Shown here in pieces: positions 1-6,819 of a DNA stretch of 15,486 bases. A program made the position numbers and the translations under genes. How positions within the stretch are numbered: the first letter of the stretch is position 1; the number at the start of each line of letters is the position of its first letter. The notes below the pieces were generated by a model, which ran no database searches, had not been told where the DNA came from, and saw only the letters and a list, made by a program, of their open reading frames with translations. The DNA comes from SMTZ1-83 sp048883405. GTDB lineage: Archaea; Asgardarchaeota; Thorarchaeia; Thorarchaeales; Thorarchaeaceae. The stretch is taken from contig JBHLQS010000059.1 in the NCBI GenBank assembly GCA_048883405.1, positions 1 through 15,486 of the forward strand, in the 5' to 3' direction.

Positions 1-99
1 TTGGGATATCTTCTGTACTCCAAGCTTACAGTCTTCTTGCAACAGCTCAAGTATCTTGAGATCAGTTTCATCAATGGGCGATTGACGCTGTCTAGACAT
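1..99 (-). CDS. Lrp/AsnC-family transcriptional regulator, N-terminal part
   Basis: Only the first 33 codons lie in the window; the gene runs off the left edge. The translation starts MSRQRQSPIDETDLKILELL and continues through QEDCKLGVQKIS. The IDETDLKILELLQED stretch is the hallmark first helix of the Lrp/AsnC winged helix-turn-helix. Family members bind DNA as dimers or octamers and often respond to amino acids or other small molecules through a C-terminal RAM domain, which is not visible here. The gene is divergent from the GH94/transporter operon with about 250 bases between them, so it is a natural candidate for controlling that operon and itself; this is inferred from position alone. 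The ATG at 97-99 is the only sensible start for the family. Confidence 0.85.
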   Translation of the reverse strand, partial: MSRQRQSPIDETDLKILELLQEDCKLGVQKISQ

Positions 100-351
100 A
101 GTATCAAGCTCCGAAAAGTATTCGGTGCAAGGATTGATTCGCCGAAATTATTGATAAGTATTTCCGGATAGCAAGATAGACATACAAATGGTCCCTCATC
201 AGATGGCGATTTCCTTTCAGAAACCATAGTATGCTACGAAAATTGCACTGGATGTTGGGAAGTAATCATGCCCAAAACGTTGAATGGCCGAAAAGATTTC
301 AAGCCGAATCCGACAAGAGTTAATACTCCTACGCAGTAGTCTAACTTTTCT
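100..351. promoter_or_regulatory. Divergent control region between Lrp-like gene and GH94 operon
   Basis: I see no convincing gene in these 252 bases. A perfect inverted repeat CCGAA-AAGTA-TTCGG lies at 111-125, close to the Lrp-like start. A looser one, CCGAAAT...ATTTCCGG, lies at 142-167, and a third CCGAAAA word is at 288-294. On the minus strand, CGGAAATACTTATCA (153-167) resembles a BRE plus TATA box, well placed for a short leader before the Lrp-like ATG. On the plus strand, GTTAATACT (319-327) sits about 29 bases before the GTG at 352, which would suit a leaderless or nearly leaderless transcript. These are visual calls. Confidence 0.4.
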
Positions 352-2718
352 GTGGTTGATTTGGAGTATGGATACTTCTCAGAAGACAACAAGGAGTACA
401 TCATCACTAGACCAGATACTCCTACACCCTGGATCAACTACCTCGGCAACAACGAATACTGCGCGATGATCTCGAACACAGCTGGAGGATACAGCTTTCA
501 TATTGATCCAAGAAACAGAAGAATTACACGCTATCGATACAATAGCATGCCAACAGACAGACCAGGGAGATACATTTACGTCAGAGACAGCAGGACTGGA
601 GAATACTGGTCTCCATCGTGGCAGCCAACACTGACTAATCTTGACAATTATGAGTGCAGACATGGGCTTGGGTATACGATAATCTCTTCCTCCTACTCTG
701 GTATCGATTCTGAAACAACATATTTCGTACCTATTGACCATAATCTGGAGATTTGGATAGTCACACTCAGGAATTCCTCCTCACAGGACAGATATCTGAA
801 GCTGTTCTCATACACTGAGTTCTGTTTGTGGCAGGCACCTCGGGATCAAAATGATTTGCAATCCATCCAGTTTGTCGGGATCTCGCGCTACAACGAGAAT
901 GCCATTCTGTATCATTTCTTTGATGAGAGCACTGGCTATGCGTTCTTTGCTTCGAATCTGAAGACCGACAGCTTTGACTGCTCTAGAAAGTCATTCATCG
1001 GCAGGTATCGGGACGAGTCCAATCCTGAAGCTGTGGAAAGGGGAGATTGCTTTGGTTCAGAAGCAATCGGAGGGAACCCCATTGCTGCGACATGCAGTTC
1101 CATCACGTTAAAACCAATGGAGTCAAAGACGATCATCTATGTTCTTGGCGTCACCCCGAGGAAGGCGGAAATAGAAGGGTTGATTGAGAGGTTCACAGAT
1201 GCTGTAAATGTGGAGAAGGCGCTTGAGAAACTACGAGATAGCTGGAACTCATACCTAAGCAAGCTGCGAGTGGAAACCGATGAACGAGACTTTGATAGAA
1301 TTGTGAATGTCTGGAATCAGTATCAATGCCGAATTACTTTTGATTGGTCGCGGTATGTCTCATTCTATGAAACAGGAATCGGGAGAGGAATGGGATTCAG
1401 AGATTGCAGTCAAGATATTCTTGGTGTGGTACGTGCGTTTCCTTCGAGGGCTAGGCAGAGGATAATTGACCTCGCAAAGACCCAATTTGAAAGCGGAAGA
1501 GTCTATCACATCTACTTCCCTCTAACAGGCGAAGGTGGATTCCCATATTATGTCAAGGAGGACATGCCGTTCTTCAGTGATGACCACTTGTGGCTGATAC
1601 CTGCTGTTATGGAGTATATCAAAGAAACAGGGGATATTGGCATTCTCGATGAGGAAATTGAGTTCGTTGATGGGCCTCCAGCTAATCTCTATCGACATTT
1701 GCAGAGATCCATTGACTTTGCAGGAAGTCAAATGGGAAATCACAATCTACCACTTCTTGGAACTGCAGATTGGAATGACCCTCTTAGCATACCGGGCCCG
1801 AATAATGCCGCAGAGAGCGTCTTCGCAGCAATGCTGTTGCATAAGTCACTCATGGAACTGGCAGAATTAAGCAGAGAGACAGGCAAATCTGCTGAAGACA
1901 AAATGTACAGCAATCTCGCAAGGAGAACTAAAGACAATCTGAATACGATAGCGTGGGATGGTGATTGGTACATTCGTGCATTCGATGACTCTGGAAATCC
2001 GCTTGGCAGTAAGAAATGCGAGGAAGGCAAGATATTCCTCAATGCTCAATCTTGGTCCATTCTCAGCGGCGTAGCTTCTGGTGAACGAGGAATTAGATCT
2101 ATGGACTCTGCGAAAAATCATCTTGATACTGAATATGGACTAATCCTATTGAGTCCAGCATATTCCAGATTCTATCAGGAAATCGGTGCGCTCTCAAGCT
2201 ATGCGCCGGGCTTGAAAGAGAATGCTTCTATCTGGAGTCATGCAAATGCTTGGGCAATCATTGCTGAATGCATGCTCGGACGTGGTAACCAAGCCTATGA
2301 GTATTATAGAAAGCTTGCACCGCCAACAAAGAACGGAATGGCGTCTATCCACGAGGCTGAACCATATGTCTATGCCCAAACCATTGCAGGGAAAGATCAC
2401 CATGCATTTGGCATGGCAAGGCAGTCTTGGCTCACCGGTACCGCCTCTTGGATGATGAAGGCGGCGACTGACTGGATAATCGGCATACGCCCTCAATATC
2501 AAGGATTGCTTGTTGACCCTTGTGTGCCGACATCATGGAGGAGTTTCAAGGTGACTCGTCAGTTTAGAAACGCAATCTATGACATCACGTTCTCTAATCG
2601 CAATGGGGTTTCAAAGGGCGTTGAAGCTATTCACGTAGATGGAAAGCCGTTCGAAGCCAATCTACTCCCAGCGTTCTCTGATGGCAAGATGCATAAGATA
2701 TCAGTCACAATGGGCTAG
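352..2718 (+). CDS. GH94-family beta-glycoside phosphorylase (cellobiose/chitobiose phosphorylase-like)
   Basis: This 788-residue protein matches glycoside hydrolase family 94 along its whole length, and that length is usual for the family. GH94 enzymes split beta-linked di- or oligosaccharides with inorganic phosphate, inverting the anomer to give alpha-sugar 1-phosphate. The N-terminal beta-sandwich opens with YGYFSEDNKEYIITRPDTPT. The catalytic (alpha/alpha)6 domain carries TADWND at residues 471-476; the DWND motif holds the family's general acid Asp. HEAEPYVYAQ lies near 667-676 and GTASWM at 696-701, the loop that helps bind phosphate. No signal peptide is seen, so it is cytoplasmic. 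The exact sugar cannot be told; cellobiose, cello-oligosaccharides or chitobiose are candidates. The GTG start is limited by an in-frame stop at 337-339, has no Shine-Dalgarno site and may be leaderless. It is the first gene of the transporter operon. Confidence 0.93.
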   Translation: MVDLEYGYFSEDNKEYIITRPDTPTPWINYLGNNEYCAMISNTAGGYSFHIDPRNRRITRYRYNSMPTDRPGRYIYVRDSRTGEYWSPSWQPTLTNLDNYECRHGLGYTIISSSYSGIDSETTYFVPIDHNLEIWIVTLRNSSSQDRYLKLFSYTEFCLWQAPRDQNDLQSIQFVGISRYNENAILYHFFDESTGYAFFASNLKTDSFDCSRKSFIGRYRDESNPEAVERGDCFGSEAIGGNPIAATCSSITLKPMESKTIIYVLGVTPRKAEIEGLIERFTDAVNVEKALEKLRDSWNSYLSKLRVETDERDFDRIVNVWNQYQCRITFDWSRYVSFYETGIGRGMGFRDCSQDILGVVRAFPSRARQRIIDLAKTQFESGRVYHIYFPLTGEGGFPYYVKEDMPFFSDDHLWLIPAVMEYIKETGDIGILDEEIEFVDGPPANLYRHLQRSIDFAGSQMGNHNLPLLGTADWNDPLSIPGPNNAAESVFAAMLLHKSLMELAELSRETGKSAEDKMYSNLARRTKDNLNTIAWDGDWYIRAFDDSGNPLGSKKCEEGKIFLNAQSWSILSGVASGERGIRSMDSAKNHLDTEYGLILLSPAYSRFYQEIGALSSYAPGLKENASIWSHANAWAIIAECMLGRGNQAYEYYRKLAPPTKNGMASIHEAEPYVYAQTIAGKDHHAFGMARQSWLTGTASWMMKAATDWIIGIRPQYQGLLVDPCVPTSWRSFKVTRQFRNAIYDITFSNRNGVSKGVEAIHVDGKPFEANLLPAFSDGKMHKISVTMG

Positions 2719-2742
2719 TCATTCGACAAAACGGGAGATTGT

Positions 2743-2747
2743 GAGGA
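2743..2747 (+). promoter_or_regulatory. Ribosome binding site for the first permease
   Basis: GAGGA lies 9 bases before the ATG at 2757. A second AGGAG (2752-2756) touches the ATG and is too close to serve it. The intergenic gap after the GH94 stop is 38 bases with no terminator-like structure, consistent with co-transcription. Confidence 0.5.
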
Positions 2748-2756
2748 AGTCAGGAG

Positions 2757-3857
2757 ATGAAGAAAAACACGGCCTCTCAGGTGAATGAGAATAACTCGAC
2801 CCCCACTACCGATGAAGAACCATCATCTGGTCACTTTCTACTGAAACTGAAGGAACTACTTCTCAGCTCTTACGCAAAATTCGTGCTTAGGAAGGCTGGC
2901 TTCTACTTGGTTGTTGTGTTCTTTTCGGTTTCGCTGGTGTTTATCGTTATTGAATCCATGCCGGGTGACCCCGTAGATGTGATGATTGCCAGCGGAAATC
3001 CCCCGCCGGGAGCAGATATCAATGCATTGGCAGATATAATGAGGGAATACTTCGGTCTTGACAAACCAATCCAGGAGCGGTTTGTCATTTTCCTTGGGAA
3101 TTTCTTTGCTGGTAATCTGGGGCAGTCATATCATTTCTATCCAGTATTCGTTTTCACTATCATCCAATACTATTTGCCCTATACATTGTCTTTGGCAATT
3201 CCCGTGTTATTTGTCAGTTTCTTCGTGGGAAACTGGATCGGTGCCAGAGCCGCGTATCTTAAGGGCAAGCTTAATGAAACGAGCTATTTCGCACTCGTAT
3301 TCTGTAATCAATTACCACCATTCTGGCTAGGATTGGTCATCATATTTCTTTACGTATTGCTCTTTCATAGCATTCCGCCAATCGGAGCCGCCACCCAAGG
3401 GGTGATACCCTCCTTGAGCATCAACTATTTCTTGGATCTTTTAGCGCACTGGATTCTACCTTTCCTGACATTATTAGTAGTGTATGTGGGGGCTTGGGCC
3501 ACCGGAATGAGATCAATGGTGACTCATGAAATGGACGCTGGTTATGTGCGCTACGGCGAACAGCTGGGATTCAAGAACAGAAAATTGATGTCTTATACTC
3601 AAAGAAACGCCATACTGCCGCAATTGACTGGTCTAAACATGGTATTCAATGGCATCATAGGACAAACACTGGTAATCGAAATCGTCTTTGGGTGGCCGGG
3701 TATCGGGCTGCTGCTCTACAATGCTGTCTTCAATTATGACTATCCATTGATTTTTGGGTGCTTTATGGTCATCATAATCATCATTGTCGCTGGCAACTTC
3801 CTGATTGACATTCTCTACGGGTTCATCGATCCGAGAATCAGAACCGGGCATGGGTGA
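2757..3857 (+). CDS. ABC transporter permease, DppB/OppB type
   Basis: This 366-residue inner-membrane permease is one half of the transport channel. It has about six hydrophobic segments. A hydrophilic, Ser/Thr/Asn-rich N-terminal tail of about 45 residues precedes the first segment (roughly 48-66), making it slightly longer than typical DppB/OppB proteins (about 310-340). Family signatures seen are MPGDP (68-72), the cytoplasmic ATPase-docking EAA-like loop around 260-288 (YVRYGEQLGF then NAILP) and FGWPGIG (311-317) before the last helix. It pairs with the next permease, and the two genes overlap by four bases (GTGA, 3854-3857), which suggests translational coupling. The Opp/Dpp family carries peptides, nickel or oligosaccharides. 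Linkage to the GH94 gene points to beta-oligosaccharides, but the permease sequence alone does not decide this. Confidence 0.93.
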   Translation: MKKNTASQVNENNSTPTTDEEPSSGHFLLKLKELLLSSYAKFVLRKAGFYLVVVFFSVSLVFIVIESMPGDPVDVMIASGNPPPGADINALADIMREYFGLDKPIQERFVIFLGNFFAGNLGQSYHFYPVFVFTIIQYYLPYTLSLAIPVLFVSFFVGNWIGARAAYLKGKLNETSYFALVFCNQLPPFWLGLVIIFLYVLLFHSIPPIGAATQGVIPSLSINYFLDLLAHWILPFLTLLVVYVGAWATGMRSMVTHEMDAGYVRYGEQLGFKNRKLMSYTQRNAILPQLTGLNMVFNGIIGQTLVIEIVFGWPGIGLLLYNAVFNYDYPLIFGCFMVIIIIIVAGNFLIDILYGFIDPRIRTGHG

Positions 3858-4699
3858 TAGAAATGTGGGAGCTATTGCTGAAAAGCCGAAAGGCCATGTT
3901 TGGTTTGGCGGTCTTGCTCATATTCATTCTGATTGGCACAGTGGGACCATTCTTTGTTGGTGACCCATACAACATGAACCTGAGTTTAATGGGTCAGCCT
4001 CCAAGCCTCGAGCATATTCTGGGTACGACGAGCTTCGGAGAAGATGTCTTTGCCCAGTTATGTAGTGCTGTTGGCAACTCACTCTTGGTTGGATTAGTGG
4101 CCGGCAGTCTAGGAACCTTGATATCTATCTTTGTTGGAGCTGTGGGTCCGTATAGAGGGGGGCTGGCGGACAGAATTTCCAACTTGGTGACTAACCTTGC
4201 TCTAGTGCTCCCTCTAATACCTCTCTTCATCATTATCGCATCAGTGGTGCGCGGTCTGAACTTGGTCCTGATAGGTGTGATATTGGCAGTAACTTCTTGG
4301 CCATGGGCAGCAAGGAGCATAAGGTCACAGATGCTCACCCTAAAGGAGAGAGAGTTTGTGGATCTAGCTCGAATGTCTGGGGACAGGAATGTACGGATAG
4401 TGGTGATAGAGATTTTGCCGAATATGTTGGCCTATATTATGATGGTCTTTGTTATTTTGACTGGAACAGCCATATTGGCTGAATCTGCACTCAGCATGAT
4501 AGGCGTTTCCACGACCCGCACAATCACATTGGGGTATATGCTGTACTGGGCACAGCATGAAACGATTGTTCCATTCTGGTGGAATATCTGGTGGTGGTTT
4601 ATCCCTCCGGGCATTGTGTTGACTGTAATACTGACCGCGTTCTTTGTCATCCACGCGGGCCTGGATGAGGTATTTAACCCAAAGCTACGGAGGGTCTGA
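3854..4699 (+). CDS. ABC transporter permease, DppC/OppC type
   Basis: This is the second channel subunit, 281 residues, a normal length for DppC/OppC. The first membrane helix spans about 14-35. It is followed by the family signature LGTTSFGEDVFAQL (56-69), the counterpart of LGTDxxGRDVxSRL. The EAA-type loop is EREFVDLARMSGDRN...ILPN at 165-190, and a Trp-rich segment (FWWNIWWWFIPPG, 241-253) precedes the last helix. The GTG at 3854 overlaps the previous stop codon. An ATG at 3863 (start MWELLLKSRKAMFG) is an equally reasonable start and would remove only three residues. It should form a heterodimer with the upstream permease. Confidence 0.92.
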   Translation: MIEMWELLLKSRKAMFGLAVLLIFILIGTVGPFFVGDPYNMNLSLMGQPPSLEHILGTTSFGEDVFAQLCSAVGNSLLVGLVAGSLGTLISIFVGAVGPYRGGLADRISNLVTNLALVLPLIPLFIIIASVVRGLNLVLIGVILAVTSWPWAARSIRSQMLTLKEREFVDLARMSGDRNVRIVVIEILPNMLAYIMMVFVILTGTAILAESALSMIGVSTTRTITLGYMLYWAQHETIVPFWWNIWWWFIPPGIVLTVILTAFFVIHAGLDEVFNPKLRRV

Positions 4700-4705
4700 T
4701 TTCTC

Positions 4706-5713
4706 TTGGCGAAGCATATTCTCGAAGTGGAAGACCTTAGGGGCTATTATAGGGGCGTATTTGGTGTTGTTCATGCCGTTGATGGCGTTTCGTTTAGCTT
4801 AGACCGCGGCGTGGTAATGGGTATTGCAGGGGAATCAGGCGGTGGGAAGTCCACGCTTGCCCAACTTGTTTCGGGCTCACCACCTCCACTGCTATACCAC
4901 GAAGGAGGAAGAATTCTAGTTGAAGGGATTGACATATACAATATAGATCCCGAAGAACTGAGAACGGAAGTCAAATGCAAGCGCATGTCCTATATTCCTC
5001 AAGCCTCCATGGAGTCTCTAAATCCAGTCAAAAGGATAAGGGATTTCATCTTCGATGTTGTGGGACAGCGCACTGGTAGAAGAGTTTCCTCAAGAGAGCG
5101 CAAAGAAGAAGTTCTTGAAATGGCAGCAGACCACATCAAGACACTAGGATTGGACAGGTCAGTGTTGGATCGCTACCCGCACGAGCTTAGTGGTGGCATG
5201 AAACAAAGGATCGTTATTGCGATATCAACCCTGTGGAATCCTAAACTCCTCATTATAGATGAACCGACCTCTGCGCTTGATGTGACCTCACAAAAACGTA
5301 TGATAAGAGCTCTTTTGAACCTGAAGCAAGAAGGGATCATTGAAAGCATGCTATACATCTCTCATGACTTGACAAGTCTAAGACAACTCTGCGACGAATG
5401 CATGGTCATGTATGCTGGAAAGATAGCAGAGATAGGGGATATGGATGGAACAATCGAACATCCTCTGCACCCTTATTCCCGTTTGCTCACGGCTGCAATA
5501 GCATCCTATGATTCGAAAGGAAGAAGGACAGGCGAACTCAAAAACATCCCAGGATCGCCTCCGGATCTAAGATCACCTCCCTCAGGGTGCAGATTTCATC
5601 CACGATGCCCTTATGTTATGGATATCTGCAAGACCAAAGAGCCACCGATGATCATGGTCGAAGAGGGAGAAAAGGGAGCGGCCTGTTGGTTATTGAATTC
5701 AAAAGAGGGGTAG
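4706..5713 (+). CDS. ABC transporter ATPase, DppD/OppD type
   Basis: This 335-residue cytoplasmic ATPase energises the transporter. Visible motifs are Walker A GESGGGKST (42-50), Q-loop Gln99, signature LSGGMKQR (161-168), Walker B LLIIDEPTSALD (181-192) and H-loop His220. The C-terminal oligopeptide-transporter extension is complete: HPYSRLL near 255-261, a Pro-rich IPGSPPDL, then four Cys (295, 301, 308 and 327) in the spacing seen in DppD proteins, some of which bind an iron-sulphur cluster there. The start is TTG at 4706, with GGAGGG (4689-4694) upstream and only six bases after the previous stop codon. It is expected to form a heterodimer with the next ATPase. Confidence 0.93.
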   Translation: MAKHILEVEDLRGYYRGVFGVVHAVDGVSFSLDRGVVMGIAGESGGGKSTLAQLVSGSPPPLLYHEGGRILVEGIDIYNIDPEELRTEVKCKRMSYIPQASMESLNPVKRIRDFIFDVVGQRTGRRVSSRERKEEVLEMAADHIKTLGLDRSVLDRYPHELSGGMKQRIVIAISTLWNPKLLIIDEPTSALDVTSQKRMIRALLNLKQEGIIESMLYISHDLTSLRQLCDECMVMYAGKIAEIGDMDGTIEHPLHPYSRLLTAAIASYDSKGRRTGELKNIPGSPPDLRSPPSGCRFHPRCPYVMDICKTKEPPMIMVEEGEKGAACWLLNSKEG

Positions 5714-5717
5714 CAAA

Positions 5718-6539
5718 ATGGAAAACCAGGAGAGAACCGGAAGCAAAGAGATAATCCTAAGCTGCGAGAATCTAACCAAGTTATACACGTCCGGCCTCGT
5801 TAGAACAAAGACCGTCATCGGCGCAAAGAACGCAACTTTTGATATCAAAAGAGGGGAAATCGTTTCTCTTGCGGGTGAGAGTGGCAGTGGAAAATCAACG
5901 ATAGCCAAGATGATATTGAGATTGATTGAGCCAACTTCTGGAAATATCATCCTCAACGGTAGAAGCATCGATTCATACGACCTGCGAGAATACTATAAAC
6001 AGGTGCAAGCGGTGTTTCAGGACCCCTACTCTGCATTCAATCCGTTCTACAAAGTTGACCATGTAATCGACCGGGCTTTTGGTCTCCGCAAAGACAAGCT
6101 TGACAATGACGAAAGAAGGGAGATAATAGAGACCACTTTCGCATCTATCGGACTGAACTCCAGCGAAGTATTGGGCAGATACCCACACGAGCTAAGCGGT
6201 GGCCAGATGCAGAGGCTACTCATTGGAAGATCTCTTCTCATTGGCTCACAATTATTGATAGCTGACGAACCTACAAGCATGATTGATGCATCAACTAGAG
6301 CTGGAGTCTTGAACCTGCTTCTTAGACTGAAAGAGAAAGGGCATTTGTCTGTTCTATTCATAACACACGATATCGGTCAAGCCCAATATGTTTCTGAGAG
6401 GGTTCTTATAATGAAGGAAGGAGAAATAGTCGAACAAGGCTTAGTCAACGACGTGTTTACTATGCCGAAACACCCCTATACGCAGGAACTTCTTGCAGCA
6501 GTTCCTAGTCTGTATGAAAAGTGGGATGATGTTTCCTAG
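5718..6539 (+). CDS. ABC transporter ATPase, DppF/OppF type (short C-terminus)
   Basis: This 273-residue ATPase is the partner of the upstream DppD-like subunit. Motifs are Walker A GESGSGKST (53-61), Q-loop Gln101 followed by DPYSAFNP (typical of DppF/OppF), signature LSGGQMQR (159-166), Walker B LLIADEPTSMID (179-190) and H-loop His217. It ends soon after HPYTQELLAAVPSL (252-265), so the Cys-bearing C-terminal extension found in longer DppF proteins (about 310-330 residues) is absent. The stop codon is followed by ordinary intergenic sequence, so this looks like a natural short form rather than a frameshift. The ATG at 5718 follows AGAGGGG (5704-5710) at good spacing, four bases after the previous stop. 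Confidence 0.92.
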   Translation: MENQERTGSKEIILSCENLTKLYTSGLVRTKTVIGAKNATFDIKRGEIVSLAGESGSGKSTIAKMILRLIEPTSGNIILNGRSIDSYDLREYYKQVQAVFQDPYSAFNPFYKVDHVIDRAFGLRKDKLDNDERREIIETTFASIGLNSSEVLGRYPHELSGGQMQRLLIGRSLLIGSQLLIADEPTSMIDASTRAGVLNLLLRLKEKGHLSVLFITHDIGQAQYVSERVLIMKEGEIVEQGLVNDVFTMPKHPYTQELLAAVPSLYEKWDDVS

Positions 6540-6819
6540 GCCTCCAAAAAAACGGGAATTTTTTCAATAATAATGCCCCTGAACAGAAAGCAGTTCCTCG
6601 AAATTGACCTCGGCCTTTCATGTCACAAAGGGAATTTCACCACAGTCCTTCCGGGTTCATTCATGTGATTCTAAAATCACCTCAAGACCCATTCCAAATT
6701 TTTTTACAGCAAATTGCTGCTTCTGCCGCTTTTTTTTTCGCTAAGACCCACGTAAATGCTTATGTATTTCATTCAAACAGCTTATCTAATCGCGTAAATA
6801 CTTAGGAGGAGAATACTAA
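6540..6819 (+). promoter_or_regulatory. Intergenic control region before the binding-protein gene
   Basis: I find no credible gene in these 280 bases. In order it holds a T6 run (6559-6564) just after the ATPase stop; an inverted repeat GTGATT-ctaa-AATCAC (6665-6680); a T7 run (6699-6705); a near-perfect palindrome CAGCAA-a-TTGCTG (6707-6719); a T9 run (6730-6738); a TATA-like CTTATGTA (6759-6766); and a strong Shine-Dalgarno TAGGAGGA (6803-6810), 9 bases before the GTG at 6820. Oligo-T runs act as terminators in archaea. The picture is termination or attenuation of the upstream operon followed by a separate promoter for the binding protein, which is usually needed in excess over the channel. 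Confidence 0.5.

Noticed and set aside
2757..6539. Peptide or nickel importer as the primary call for the transporter
   Set aside because: Family motifs alone permit it, but the GH94 gene as operon head and the aromatic-rich binding protein favour a sugar ligand. The peptide option remains possible, so only generic Dpp/Opp-type names are used.
6620..6805. 61-codon plus-strand frame in the intergenic region before the SBP gene
   Set aside because: It has no Shine-Dalgarno site, its Phe runs come from the T tracts, and it overlaps the likely promoter and Shine-Dalgarno site of the next gene.
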